From the NCBI GenBank assembly GCA_026119855.1, contig JAOWBW010000249.1:1-64000 (forward strand): a stretch of DNA of 64,000 nt, written 5' to 3'. Every line of letters starts with the position of its first letter. The stretch's first letter is position 1. A model generated the notes under the pieces. It saw nothing but the letters and a program-made list of their open reading frames with translations, was not told the DNA's origin and ran no database searches. Origin of the DNA: Campanula takesimana. Taxonomy: Eukaryota; Streptophyta; Magnoliopsida; Asterales; Campanulaceae. The position numbers were made by a program, and so were the translations under genes. Positions 11,012 to 23,017 of the stretch are shown one piece after another.

Positions 11012-11183
11012 AATCAGATGCTATCTGAGGTGTTGCCGTTACAGTGGCAACACTTTGATTAACATCTAGGACAGTACTTTCACCTTTATTCTCTTCAAAC
11101 TCCTCTTATAGAATTAAAGGAGTTTCCACAGTGGCTTCACCTGCAACACTAGACAAATCATCAAATACAATATTCACAGATTC

Positions 11184-12164
11184 TTAGATAGTTTTTAACC
11201 TTAGATTATAAACTCTAAAGGCACGACTATTTTTAGCATATCCAAGAAAAATTGCCTTATCACTCTTAGAGTCAAATTTTTCTAAGTGGTCCCGGTCATT
11301 TAAGATATAACACACACACCCAAAAACATGAAAGTAATGAACTTTTGGTTTTTTATTATTCAAAATTTCATAGGGTGTCATAGTTGTACCGGGTATTAGA
11401 AAAACTCGATTTGCAGTGTGACAAGCCGTATTTAGTGCCTCAGCCCAAAATCTTTTGAAATTCTTTTAGAAAATAACATAACACGGGCCATTTCAAGTAA
11501 AGTCCGATTTTTTCTTTCAGCCACCCCGTTTTGTTAAGGTGTTTTTGGTGCAGAAAATTCATGGTGTAATCCTTTTTTCTCACAAAATGTAGAGAAGAAA
11601 ACATTGTCAAACTCTCTTCCATGATCGGATCTTATACAAAAAATCGAGGCACAAAACCTGTTTTTGATTTTTGAGTGTAAGATTTTAAACTTTTCAAAAG
11701 TTTCTGATTTTTCTTTCAAAAAATAAATCCATGTGAATCTTGAGAAATCATCAACAAGTACAAAAGAGTATTTCTTACGCCCAAACTATCTACCTCTATA
11801 GGTCCCATTAAATCCATATGTAAGAGTTGAAAACAATGTGTTGTTCCAGAGTGTTGTTCATTGTGTTGGACAGAATTATGGGAAACACGAGTTTGCTTAC
11901 CTTTAAGACAATCCTCACATACGATTTTATTCTTAGATTCCAACCTAGGAACCCCCTTAACAGCATCTAACTTATCAATTTTCTCCATGAGGCGAAAATG
12001 AATATGTCCCAACTTTTGATGCCATAAAGTGGTAACATCAATTGGGCCGAATGGCATACATGTTTTTCTTCAACTAGATAACAATTGGCATTAGATCTAG
12101 TCCCTATCATCACACAACTGTTAGCATTATCAAAAACCTCACAAGTATTTTTATTGAATTTCAC
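11184..12164 (-). pseudogene. Copia 2 integrase region, broken
   Basis: On the minus strand, WHQKLGHIHFRLMEK and CEDCLKGKQ form the HHCC zinc-binding part, and LLHMDLMGPIEV carries the first catalytic Asp. IRSDHGREFDN carries the second Asp after a frame change near 11720. The conserved MTPYEILNNKKPKVHYFHVF C-terminal stretch ends near 11184. At least three frame changes break it. In intact elements this enzyme joins cDNA to the target DNA. Confidence 0.85.
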
Positions 12165-12289
12165 CTCAAGATTGTCATCACAAATTTGGCTAATACTAAT
12201 TAAATTAGCTACAAGACCATCTACATGTAAGACATTTTACTCTTTCCTCCACCACCATAAGTAACAGTACCTCCTTGAATGGATTCGTA

Positions 12290-13990
12290 TTCTTTTAAAA
12301 CATTTTTGTTCCCGTCATGTGATATGAACAACCAATATCAAAATACCATGAACCCTCAACATTAGACTTTAAAGCAGTATAGACTACATGACATCTCAGA
12401 TTACCTTTAGGTTTCCAAGTTTTATTAGCTTTGTTTTTGTCATTCTGACAACCAGTGCTATCTGAAGTGTTAGGCAACACTTTGGGCAACACTGTAATAC
12501 GGGATTGTTTTTTCAAAAAAGTATGACACTTGTTTTTAGAATCTCCAGCAGTGTGACAATATTGACACACTTTCTCTTTGTCAGAAGGTTCACTTGAAGA
12601 AAACTTTCCATCACTTCCACGTTCTTTTACAAAACAAGTGTTATTTTCCTCAATAGACAATGACCAAAAAAATTTGATTTAAAGAATCTTGAAAACCAAT
12701 ATCTGCTTTGAGGGGTTTACTCAGGTTGAGTATTTCATCCTGTTTGGATGATCCCGTGTTGAGTTTTTTCAAGGTGATCTCGGCAAGAGCTAGTTTCGGC
12801 TTGACTTTATCCGACTCGGTGTCCTTCTTGGTGAGTTGGACTTCAAGACAAGTCAAACAAGCCTTCACCTCCTGATTCTCCTTCACCTCCTGATTCTCTT
12901 TGGTAAGGAACATCACCAACTTGTTCTCTTTTTTCCATTCTTCAAGTAGTTCCTCGTAGAGATTCTTTAAGCCTTCAATGAGCTCATCCTTGCTAACCTC
13001 CTCTTCTTGTATGTTTCTTAAATCAAGATTAGTGAAACATATAAAACATACAGTATTATAAACAACAGAATTGTTATACCTGTCAAGTGTTATCTCATCC
13101 CCTTTCGGGCAACATTAGTGATAACATCTTCAGTATCCAGGTCACAAGTGGTGACCAACATAGCTGAATGGTCTAATTTATCTTCTTGGTCCAGTCCCTC
13201 ATCTTCATTCTCACTGAGAGACACCCACATGTTCTTTCCTATCTTCCTAGAACGTTTGCACATTCATTTGCATAGTGACCATAACCCGATCAAGCATGAC
13301 ATTGAATTGATTCGATGTACTTCAGATCTGAGCTAGATGGATCAGAGGCGACCCTCTTCGGCATTGAATTAACCACCTTAGTTTGCTTCTCCTTTGCTTT
13401 AACCTGCACTTGTTCTTTGTTAAACTTTCTAAGCATAGAATTATATTTTTTTGTAAGTAAAGCAACACTAGCAGTTTCATCTAATTCCTCAAAGACCTCT
13501 TCTTTCTCATCTTTAGCCACATATGAGGACTTAATTTTTAAAGCAATGGTTTTCCATTTAGTAGCCTCAGTTTGATCAGCAAGAATTAACTCAAAATTTT
13601 GCAAAATGCTCATTAAAGAGTTTAAATCCATAATGGCAAGGTTTTGAGCCTCTTCAATTGATGAAACTTTTATGTTAAAACGTTCAGGAAGGGTTCTAAT
13701 AGCTTTTGAAATGAGTTTTTTGTTGTAAAAGGTTCACCAAAAACTTGACACTCATTAGCAATATCCATTAATTTTCAAAATATGAAGTGATATCTTCATT
13801 TTCACCCATCCTTAGTCTTTCAAATTTGCTAGTGAGCCTTCGAAACTTGGTTTCACGAACACTACTATCACCTTCACAAAATCTTTGTAAAACATCCCTA
13901 CCTTCTTTAGCAGTGGAAGTATTTTGAATGAATTAAAAACATGCATATCGACCCACTCATAAATAGCATTGAGAGATTTTTCATTAAAAC
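12290..13990 (-). pseudogene. Copia 2 Gag and protease region, broken
   Basis: From right to left, Gag sequence reads STAKEGRDVLQRFCEGDSS and then ERLRMGENEDITSYFEN near 13790. It continues with MDLNSLMSILQNFELILADQ at 13631 and EELDETASVALLTKKYNSML. A zinc-knuckle relic (CQYCHTAGDSKNKC, about 12525-12566) has Asp in place of the ligand His. The protease motif reads YFDIGCSYHMTG near 12320, where DSG would be usual. Several frame changes are present. The Gag is cut at 13995 by the array, and the junction is ambiguous over the shared bases GGAATGTTC. Confidence 0.8.
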
Positions 13991-14728
13991 TAGCTGGAAT
14001 GTTCTAATGTCAAAGGCCATTTGTTTTTCTAATAAATGTCCCTTGATTGTTCGCCGTGACTATCAACCTGGACTCATTTTTCCCAATGCCCCGATAAGAC
14101 AATGAACACCGCCGAGTACCTGAATGTGGGGTTTTAGGTCATTTTTTGGGAATAGACCTATTAAAAGGGTTCATCGAGGGTGCGAGATTGGGGTGTCCAC
14201 ATAGGATGACGAAATCCAAAAGATTTCCTTAATTTGAACACTAATACTAACATGATCAAATCCACAAGATTTCCCTAATTTACAACAATGATACCATGAT
14301 GAAATCTAAAAGATATCCTTAATTTACAAAAAAATCCAGACATTTTTTTATCATACTCATTCGTAATATTGATTAATTTGAAAATGGAATATGCGCTATT
14401 AGATAGTAGAGAGTTAAGAGAGTACCGCCTTAAATATAATATGTTAAATTGAATTGTGATTATATTGTGTAAATAATTAGTATAATATGTAGATTTTATG
14501 TACATATTTATTAATCTTACATTTCAAAATATAGAAAGGTATTACTGTAATATAAAACCTTGACAAACCCCCAATGGATTTTTAGCCCACAAATATACCT
14601 TTAGATATAGCTAATCAAACATCCTTTTTTTGTCAATTCTATAAATGTTCAAGGCATCTCATTTTCATTGAATCACGTTTATTTGAACTCTAGAAATCCT
14701 CCCTTTCTCTCTTAGCACCATTAAGATC

Positions 14729-14968
14729 ATGGCAAAATTTGTTAAGTCGGCGGTGATAATGTTTGTTTTTATGGTGATATTATTGTTCTTACAGTTACCG
14801 AGTTTTATAGACGCAACACCTTTGGGGACTAGTGATGCCACAACAATCCAGGCAGCACTTGTGAAAACTAGTGATTTCAGAAAATTGTTGGCAAGTCCGG
14901 TGGCTTCTATGCAAGAACTATTAAAACCTAAGAGTGAGTGTTGCCCCTATATTCTGTGGTGTTGCTAA
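14729..14968 (+). CDS. Secreted CC-x5-CC peptide, array copy 1 (edge variant)
   Basis: This is the first and most divergent intact copy. It differs from the common form at M17I, T61M and R77W. The last change alters the tail between the two Cys pairs (PYILW instead of PYILR), so it could change the activity of a mature peptide. All three base changes alter the protein. The TATA box is at 14640-14646 and AATAAA at 15016-15021. The upstream region lacks a CA dinucleotide found in the inner units, and other small indels mark it as a less homogenised edge unit. Product function is unknown. Confidence 0.75.
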   Translation: MAKFVKSAVIMFVFMVILLFLQLPSFIDATPLGTSDATTIQAALVKTSDFRKLLASPVASMQELLKPKSECCPYILWCC

Positions 14969-15414
14969 AGTGATAGACGTAGTTACTTGATAAAATTTGT
15001 GATATGCTATCATATAATAAAGCCCAAGTGTATTACAATTTTAATTTTCTCATATATCCTATAATTATTGAAAATGTTCTATTATAAGTTGAGTATTATG
15101 AGGGTATATGTTCCCATTAAAATTGCCATTGCCGGGCTCTTGTTATTACTAATGCTGAGTTTCAACAATCTACTTATCTATATTTGTTTCACTTATTAAA
15201 ATTGTGATCCTAATCAAGTAATATAATTTAATATGTTTAATCAATTTAAATATGCAATTAAATAACATGTTAAAAGAATTTAAAACTGATGCAAGTGTTA
15301 TGACATATATTTTTCTGAAATCAACATGTCTATCCTTAACGTCTTGGATTGAAGAGAAGCTAGTGATGTAAAAAATGTACATCCCTTTTCCTTTCATATT
15401 CTAAATTTTGCAAT

Positions 15415-15497
15415 TACTCCCAACGCTCCACGGTAAATATCAATATTTTCTCTTCATCAAGAGAAATGTTGATTTTTATTTTGGAATAGAGGGAGTA
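15415..15497. repeat. 83-bp hairpin MITE-like element, one per unit (unit 1 shown)
   Basis: TACTCCC at the left and GGGAGTA at the right form inverted ends flanked by TA, as in Stowaway MITEs. The middle holds an imperfect hairpin (CAATATTTTCTCTT / AAGAGAAATGTTG). The same element sits at the same place in every unit, so it inserted before the array expanded. In unit 15 it is split by the solo LTR. Confidence 0.6.
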
Positions 15498-15639
15498 GAT
15501 CATACGTAGGAAATATAAAGTTTTGTATGAGTATTGTATGTCCAAAAATGCCACCAGGTTTTTTAGAAACAAGTATTTCCTGAGCGTCTTGTAAAACGCA
15601 TTTTACCCAATATTTTAGCTTTTTAATAGTATTAGTTAA

Positions 15640-15930
15640 TTTTAAATCATTATAATTGTATAATTTTTAACTATAATAGATTACTATAATAATTAATTAT
15701 TAATAGTTACATATAATTGTTAAAATATTAGTTAACTATTTATGGTGAAATATAATAGTTAACTATAATAATTAACTACCATAGTAACTATAATAGTTAA
15801 TTATAATAGTTATTATTATAGTCATTATTACTATTATAAGTATAAGTTGACTATAATAATAACTATTATACTAACTGTTACTATTATAAGTAATAGTTAA
15901 CTATTATAGTAACTGTTACTATTATAACGC
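15640..15930. repeat. AT-rich palindromic block (TAACTATAATAGTTA type), one per unit (unit 1 shown)
   Basis: About 290 bases are composed almost entirely of A and T, with many interleaved TAACTATAATAGTTA and AGTTAACTAT palindromes. The block lies roughly 0.9 kb upstream of the next unit's ATG, where it could form cruciforms or act as a matrix-attachment-like region. In every unit a conserved boundary follows (GCAATTTAGTGCACCAG). Confidence 0.7.
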
Positions 15931-16797
15931 AATTTAGTGCACCAGTTGCCTGCAGGCCAAACACAAAAGTTTATCGGTATAATTTTTTGTTAGTAATGGT
16001 ACATCTAAAATTTATTAATGAGTAAGACATAAGAAAATATGATTTTAGATGCACAAAATGGAATGTTCTAAGGTCAAAGGCCATTTATTTTTCTAATAAA
16101 TGTCCCTTGATTGTTCGCCGTGACTATGAACCTGGACTCATTTTTCCCAATGCACCGATAAGACAATTAACACCGCCGAGTACCTGAATGTGGGGTTTTA
16201 GGTTATTTTTTTGGGAATAGACCTATTAAAAGGGTTCATCGAGGGTGCGAGAATGGGGTGTCCACTTAGGATGACGAAATCCAAAAGATTTCCTTAATTT
16301 CAACAATAATACTACCATGATCAAATCCACAAGATTTCTCTAATCTACAACAATGCTACCATGATGAAATCTAAAAGATATCCTTAATTTACAAAAATAT
16401 CCAGACATTTTTTTTATCATACTCATTCGTAATATTGATTAATTTGAAAATGGAATATGCGCTATTAGATAGTAGAGAGTTAAGAGAGTACCGCCTTAAA
16501 TATAATATGTTAAATTGAATTGTGATTATATTGTGTAAATAATTAGTATAATATGTAGATTTTATGTACATATTTATTAATCTTACATTTCAAAATATAG
16601 AAAGGCATTACTGTAATATAAAACCTTGACAAACCCCCAATGGATTTTTAGCCCACACAAATATACCTTTAGATATAGCTAATCAAACATCCTTTCTTTT
16701 GTCAATTCTATAAATGTTCAAGGCATCTCATTTTCATTGAATCACGTTTATTTGAACTCTAGAAATCCTCCCTTTCTCTCTTAGCACCATTAAGATC

Positions 16798-17036
16798 ATG
16801 GCAAAATTTGTTAAGTCGGCGGTGATAATGTTTGTTTTTATGGTGATGTTATTGTTCTTACAGTTACCGGTTTTATAGACGCAACACCTTTGGGGACTAG
16901 TGATGCCACAACAATCCAGGCAGCACTTGTGAAAACTAGTGATTTCAGAAAATTGTTGGCAAGTCCGGTGGCTTCTACGCAAGAACTATTAAAACCTAAG
17001 AGTGAGTGTTGCCCCTATATTCTGAGGTGTTGCTAA
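16798..17036 (+). pseudogene. Array copy 2, frameshifted peptide gene
   Basis: One base is missing near 16869 (codons 24-25, ACCGGTTTT where intact copies have ACCGAGTTTT). The product would end after 26 residues, within the signal peptide. The rest of the gene and its flanks are almost identical to intact copies, so the break is recent. Copies 4 and 5 carry the same deletion. Confidence 0.88.
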
Positions 17037-18782
17037 AGTGATAGACGTAGTTACTTGATAAAATTTGTGATATGCTATCATATAATAAAGCCCAAGTGTA
17101 TTACAATTTTAATTTTCTCATATATCCTACAATTACTGAAAATGTTCTATTATAAGTTGAGTATTATGAGGGTATATGTTCCCATTAAAATTGCCATTGT
17201 CGGGCTCTTGTTATTACTAATGCTGAGTTTCAACAACCTACTTATCTATATTATGTTTGTTTCACTTATTAAAATTGTGATCCTAATCAAGTAATATAAA
17301 TTAATATGTTTACTCAATTTAAATATGCAATTAAATAACATGTTAAAAGAATTTAAAACTGATGCAAGTGTTATGACATATATTTTTCTGAAATAAACAT
17401 GTCTATCCTTAACGTCTTGGATTGAAGAGAAGCTAGTGATGTAAAAAATGTACATCGCTTTTCCTTTCATATTCTAAATTTTGCAATTACTCCCAACGCT
17501 CCACGGTAAATATCAATATTTTCTCTTCATCAAGAGAAATGTTGATTTTTATTTTGGAATAGAGGGAGTAGATCATACGTAGGAAATATAAAGTTTTGTA
17601 TGAGTATTGTATGTCCAAAAATGCCACCACGTTTTTTAGAAACAAGTATTTCCTGAGCGTCTTGTAAAACGAATTTTACCCAATATTTTAGCTTTTTAAT
17701 AGTATTAGTTAATCTTAAATCATTATAATTGTATAATTTTTAACTATAATAGATTACTATAATAATTAATTATTAATAGTTACATATAATTGTTAAAATA
17801 TATAGTTAACTATTTATGGTGAAATATAATAGTTAACTATAATAATTAACTACCATAGTAACTATAATAGTTAATTATAATAGTTGATTATTATAGTCAT
17901 TATTACTATTATAAGTATAAGTTGACTATAATAATAACTATTATACTAACTGTTACTATTATAAGTAATAGTTAACTATTTTAGTAACTGTTACTATTAT
18001 AACGCAATTTAGTGCACCAGTTGCCTGCGGGCCAAACACAAAAGTTTATCGGTATAATTTTTTGTTAGTAATGGTACATCTAAAATTTATTAATGAGCAA
18101 GACATAAGAAAATATGATTTTTGATGCACAAAATGGAATGTTCTAAGGTCAAAGGCCATTTGTTTTTCTAATAAATGTCCCTTGATTGTTCGCCGTGACT
18201 ATGAACCTGGACTCATTTTTCCCAATGCACCGATAAGACAATTAACACCGCCGAGTACCTGAATGTGGGGTTTTAGGTTATTTTTTTGGGAATAGACCTA
18301 TTAAAAGGGTTCATCGAGGGTGCGAGAATGGGGTGTCCACTTAGGATGACGAAATCCAAAAGATTTCCTTAATTTCAACAATAATACTACCATGATCAAA
18401 TCCACAAGATTTCTCTAATCTACAACAATGCTACCATGATGAAATCTAAAAGATATCCTTAATTTACAAAATATCCAGACATTTTTTTTATCATACTCAT
18501 TCGTAATATTGATTAATTTGAAAATGGAATATGCGCTATTAGATAGTAGAGAGTTAAGAGAGTACCGCCTTAAATATAATATGTTAAATTGAATTGTGAT
18601 TATATTGTGTAAATAATTAGTATAATATGTAGATTTTATGTACATATTTATTAATCTTACATTTCAAAATATAGAAAGGCATTACTGTAATATAAAACCT
18701 TGACAAACCCCCAATGGATTTTTAGCCCACACAAATATACCTTTAGATATAGCTAATCAAACATCCTTTCTTTTGTCAATTC

Positions 18783-18789
18783 TATAAAT
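18783..18789 (+). promoter_or_regulatory. TATA box of array copy 3 (same place in every unit)
   Basis: TATAAAT lies 89 bases before the ATG and predicts transcription starting about 60 bases before the coding region. Copy 1 has the same spacing (14640-14646). A pyrimidine-rich leader (CCTCCCTTTCTCTC) follows. Confidence 0.7.
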
Positions 18790-18871
18790 GTTCAAGGCAT
18801 CTCATTTTCATTGAATCACGTTTATTTGAACTCTAGAAATCCTCCCTTTCTCTCTTAGCACCATTAAGATC

Positions 18872-19111
18872 ATGGCAAAATTTGTTAAGTCGGCGGTGAT
18901 AATGTTTGTTTTTATGGTGATGTTATTGTTCTTACAGTTACCGAGTTTTATAGACGCAACACCTTTGGGGACTAGTGATGCCACAACAATCCAGGCAGCA
19001 CTTGTGAAAACTAGTGATTTCAGAAAATTGTTGGCAAGTCCGGTGGCTTCTACGCAAGAACTATTAAAACCTAAGAGTGAGTGTTGCCCCTATATTCTGA
19101 GGTGTTGCTAA
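18872..19111 (+). CDS. Secreted CC-x5-CC peptide, array copy 3 (reference form)
   Basis: The 79-residue product has a basic start (MAKFVKS), a hydrophobic core at residues 8-27, and a plausible signal cleavage after Ala29 (SFIDA/TPLG). A Cys-free middle (30-70) follows, and then a tail with Cys at 71, 72, 78 and 79 (ECCPYILRCC). This is the layout of a secreted precursor with an N-terminal propeptide and a small disulfide-bridged C-terminal peptide. Dibasic RK at 51-52 and KPK at 66-68 are possible processing sites. The ATG is the first after the TATA box, and no intron is needed. I recognise no family, and localisation and processing are inferred. A GTGAGT in codons 69-71 is a possible cryptic splice donor. 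Confidence 0.8.
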   Translation: MAKFVKSAVIMFVFMVMLLFLQLPSFIDATPLGTSDATTIQAALVKTSDFRKLLASPVASTQELLKPKSECCPYILRCC

Positions 19112-19158
19112 AGTGATAGACGTAGTTACTTGATAAAATTTGTGATATGCTATCATAT

Positions 19159-19164
19159 AATAAA
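19159..19164 (+). promoter_or_regulatory. Polyadenylation signal of array copy 3
   Basis: AATAAA lies 48 bases after the stop codon, with AT-rich sequence downstream. The same motif and spacing recur in copy 1 (15016-15021) and the other units. It predicts a transcript of only about 0.4 kb. Confidence 0.6.
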
Positions 19165-20944
19165 GCCCAAGTGTATTACAATTTTAATTTTCTCATATAT
19201 CCTACAATTACTGAAAATGTTCTATTATAAGTTGAGTATTATGAGGGTATATGTTCCCATTAAAATTGCCATTGTCGGGCTCTTGTTATTACTAATGCTG
19301 AGTTTCAACAACCTACTTATCTATATTATGTTTGTTTCACTTATTAAAATTGTGATCCTAATCAAGTAATATAATTTAATATGTTTAATCAATTTAAATA
19401 TGCAATTAAATAACATGTTAAAAGAATTTAAAACTGATGCAAGTGTTATGACATATTTTTTCTGAAATAAACATGTCTATCCTTAACGTCTTGGATTGAA
19501 GAGAAGCTAGTGATGTAAAAAATGTACATCCCTTTTCCTTTCATATTCTAAATTTTGCAATTACTCCCAACGCTCCACGGTAAATATCAATATTTTCTCT
19601 TCATCAAGAGAAATGTTGATTTTTATTTTGGAATAGAGGGAGTAGATCATACGTAGGAAATATAAAGTTTTGTATGAGTATTGTATGTCCAAAAATGCCA
19701 CCACGTTTTTTAGAAACAAGTATTTCCTGAGCGTCTTGTAAAACGAATTTTACCCAATATTTTAGCTTTTTAATAGTATTAGTTAATCTTAAATCATTAT
19801 AATTGTATAATTTTTAACTATAATAGATTACTATAATAATTAATTATTAATAGTTACATATAATTGTTAAAATATATAGTTAACTATTTATGGTGAAATA
19901 TAATAGTTAACTATAATAATTAACTACCATAGTAACTATAATAGTTAATTATAATAGTTGATTATTATAGTCATTATTACTATTATAAGTATAAGTTGAC
20001 TATAATAATAACTATTATACTAACTGTTACTATTATAAGTAATAGTTAACTATTTTAGTAACTGTTACTATTATAACGCAATTTAGTGCACCAGTTGCCT
20101 GCGGGCCAAACACAAAAGTTTATCGGTATAATTTTTTGTTAGTAATGGTACATCTAAAATTTATTAATGAGCAAGACATAAGAAAATATGATTTTAGATG
20201 CACAAAATGGAATGTTCTAAGGTCAAAGGCCATTTGTTTTTCTAATAAATGTCCCTTGATTGTTCGCCGTGACTATGAACCTGGACTCATTTTTCCCAAT
20301 GCACCGATAAGACAATTAACACCGCCGAGTACCTGAATGTGGGGTTTTAGGTTATTTTTTTGGGAATAGACCTATTAAAAGGGTTCATCGAGGGTGCGAG
20401 AATGGGGTGTCCACTTAGGATGACGAAATCCAAAAGATTTCCTTAATTTCAACAATAATACTACCATGATCAAATCCACAAGATTTCTCTAATCTACAAC
20501 AATGCTACCATGATGAAATCTAAAAGATATCCTTAATTTACAAAAATCCAGACATTTTTTTTATCATACTCATTCGTAATATTGATTAATTTGAAAATGG
20601 AATATGCGCTATTAGATAGTAGAGAGTTAAGAGAGTACCGCCTTAAATATAATATGTTAAATTGAATTGTGATTATATTGTGTAAATAATTAGTATAATA
20701 TGTAGATTTTATGTACATATTTATTAATCTTACATTTCAAAATATAGAAAGGCATTACTGTAATATAAAACCTTGACAAACCCCCAATGGATTTTTAGCC
20801 CACACAAATATACCTTTAGATATAGCTAATCAAACATCCTTTCTTTTGTCAATTCTATAAATGTTCAAGGCATCTCATTTTCATTGAATCACGTTTATTT
20901 GAACTCTAGAAATCCTCCCTTTCTCTCTTAGCACCATTAAGATC

Positions 20945-21183
20945 ATGGCAAAATTTGTTAAGTCGGCGGTGATAATGTTTGTTTTTATGGTGATGTTATT
21001 GTTCTTACAGTTACCGGTTTTATAGACGCAACACCTTTGGGGACTAGTGATGCCACAACAATCCAGGCAGCACTTGTGAAAACTAGTGATTTCAGAAAAT
21101 TGTTGGCAAGTCCGGTGGCTTCTACGCAAGAACTATTAAAACCTAAGAGTGAGTGTTGCCCCTATATTCTGAGGTGTTGCTAA
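20945..21183 (+). pseudogene. Array copy 4, frameshifted peptide gene
   Basis: It carries the same one-base deletion as copies 2 and 5 (near 21016), ending the product after 26 residues. An intact copy (3) lies between it and copy 2, so the defect spread by duplication of a block or by gene conversion. Confidence 0.88.
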
Positions 21184-23017
21184 AGTGATAGACGTAGTTA
21201 CTTGATAAAATTTGTGATATGCTATCATATAATAAAGCCCAAGTGTATTACAATTTTAATTTTCTCATATATCCTACAATTACTGAAAATGTTCTATTAT
21301 AAGTTGAGTATTATGAGGGTATATGTTCCCATTAAAATTGCCATTGTCGGGCTCTTGTTATTACTAATGCTGAGTTTCAACAACCTACTTATCTATATTA
21401 TGTTTGTTTCACTTATTAAAATTGTGATCCTAATCAAGTAATATAATTTAATATGTTTAATCAATTTAAATATGCAATTAAATAACATGTTAAAAGAATT
21501 TAAAACTGATGCAAGTGTTATGACATATTTTTTCTGAAATAAACATGTCTATCCTTAACGTCTTGGATTGAAGAGAAGCTAGTGATGTAAAAAATGTACA
21601 TCCCTTTTCCTTTCATATTCTAAATTTTGCAATTACTCCCAACGCTCCACGGTAAATATCAATATTTTCTCTTCATCAAGAGAAATGTTGATTTTTATTT
21701 TGGAATAGAGGGAGTAGATCATACGTAGGAAATATAAAGTTTTGTATGAGTATTGTATGTCCAAAAATGCCACCACGTTTTTTAGAAACAAGTATTTCCT
21801 GAGCGTCTTGTAAAACGAATTTTACCCAATATTTTAGCTTTTTAATAGTATTAGTTAATCTTAAATCATTATAATTGTATAATTTTTAACTATAATAGAT
21901 TACTATAATAATTAATTATTAATAGTTACATATAATTGTTAAAATATATAGTTAACTATTTATGGTGAAATATAATAGTTAACTATAATAATTAACTACC
22001 ATAGTAACTATAATAGTTAATTATAATAGTTGATTATTATAGTCATTATTACTATTATAAGTATAAGTTGACTATAATAATAACTATTATACTAACTGTT
22101 ACTATTATAAGTAATAGTTAACTATTTTAGTAACTGTTACTATTATAACGCAATTTAGTGCACCAGTTGCCTGCGGGCCAAACACAAAAGTTTATCGGTA
22201 TAATTTTTTGTTAGTAATGGTACATCTAAAATTTATTAATGAGCAAGACATAAAAAAATATGATTTTTGATGCACAAAATGGAATGTTCTAAGGTCAAAG
22301 GCCATTTGTTTTTCTAATAAATGTCCCTTGATTGTTCGCCGTGACTATGAACCTGGACTCATTTTTCCCAATGCACCGATAAGACAATTAACACCGCCGA
22401 GTACCTGAATGTGGGGTTTTAGGTTATTTTTTTGGGAATAGACCTATTAAAAGGGTTCATCGAGGGTGCGAGAATGGGGTGTCCACTTAGGATGACGAAA
22501 TCCAAAAGATTTCCTTAATTTCAACAATAATACTACCATGATCAAATCCACAAGATTTCTCTAATCTACAACAATGCTACCATGATGAAATCTAAAAGAT
22601 ATCCTTAATTTACAAAATATCCAGACATTTTTTTTATCATACTCATTCGTAATATTGATTAATTTGAAAATGGAATATGCGCTATTAGATAGTAGAGAGT
22701 TAAGAGAGTACCGCCTTAAATATAATATATTAAATTGAATTGTGATTATATTGTGTAAATAATTAGTATAATATGTAGATTTTATGTACATATTTATTAA
22801 TCTTACATTTCAAAATATAGAAAGGCATTACTGTAATATAAAACCTTGACAAACCCCCAATGGATTTTTAGCCCACACAAATATACCTTTAGATATAGCT
22901 AATCAAACATCCTTTCTTTTGTCAATTCTATAAATGTTCAAGGCATCTCATTTTCATTGAATCACGTTTATTTGAACTCTAGAAATCCTCCCTTTCTCTC
23001 TTAGCACCATTAAGATC

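Larger units (their letters stand above)
11012..13995 (-). mobile_element. Ty1/copia retrotransposon 2, internal fragment
   Basis: The minus-strand fragment runs from gag (right) to the integrase C-terminus (left). No LTR or reverse transcriptase is present. The left end is cut by the copia 1 3' LTR at 11011/11012 and the right end by the first tandem-array unit at about 13995. Its Gag and protease sequence differ from copia 1, so it belongs to another copia lineage. It is clearly a dead relic with many breaks. Confidence 0.88.

Noticed and set aside
16734..16982. An 82-codon minus-strand frame overlapping the broken peptide genes
   Set aside because: It is the complementary shadow of the peptide gene and appears only where the one-base deletion opens it.
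18415..18645. A 76-codon minus-strand frame in every unit (starting MYIKSTYYT)
   Set aside because: It lies in the promoter region of the peptide gene. Small indels in the poly-T and ATATCC stretch shift its end in several units, so it is not conserved as a protein.
19130..19369. A second 79-codon plus-strand frame after each peptide gene (starting MIKFVICYH)
   Set aside because: It covers the polyadenylation signal and AT-rich 3' region and is rich in Ile, Leu, Lys and Tyr as AT-rich DNA gives by chance. Its repetition in all units reflects copying of the unit, not selection.
20136..20336. A 66-codon plus-strand frame (starting MLVMVHLKF) in about half of the units
   Set aside because: A TAGATG/TGATG difference stops it early in the other units with no sign of constraint. 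It has no recognisable domain, though its composition is less biased than the other shadows.
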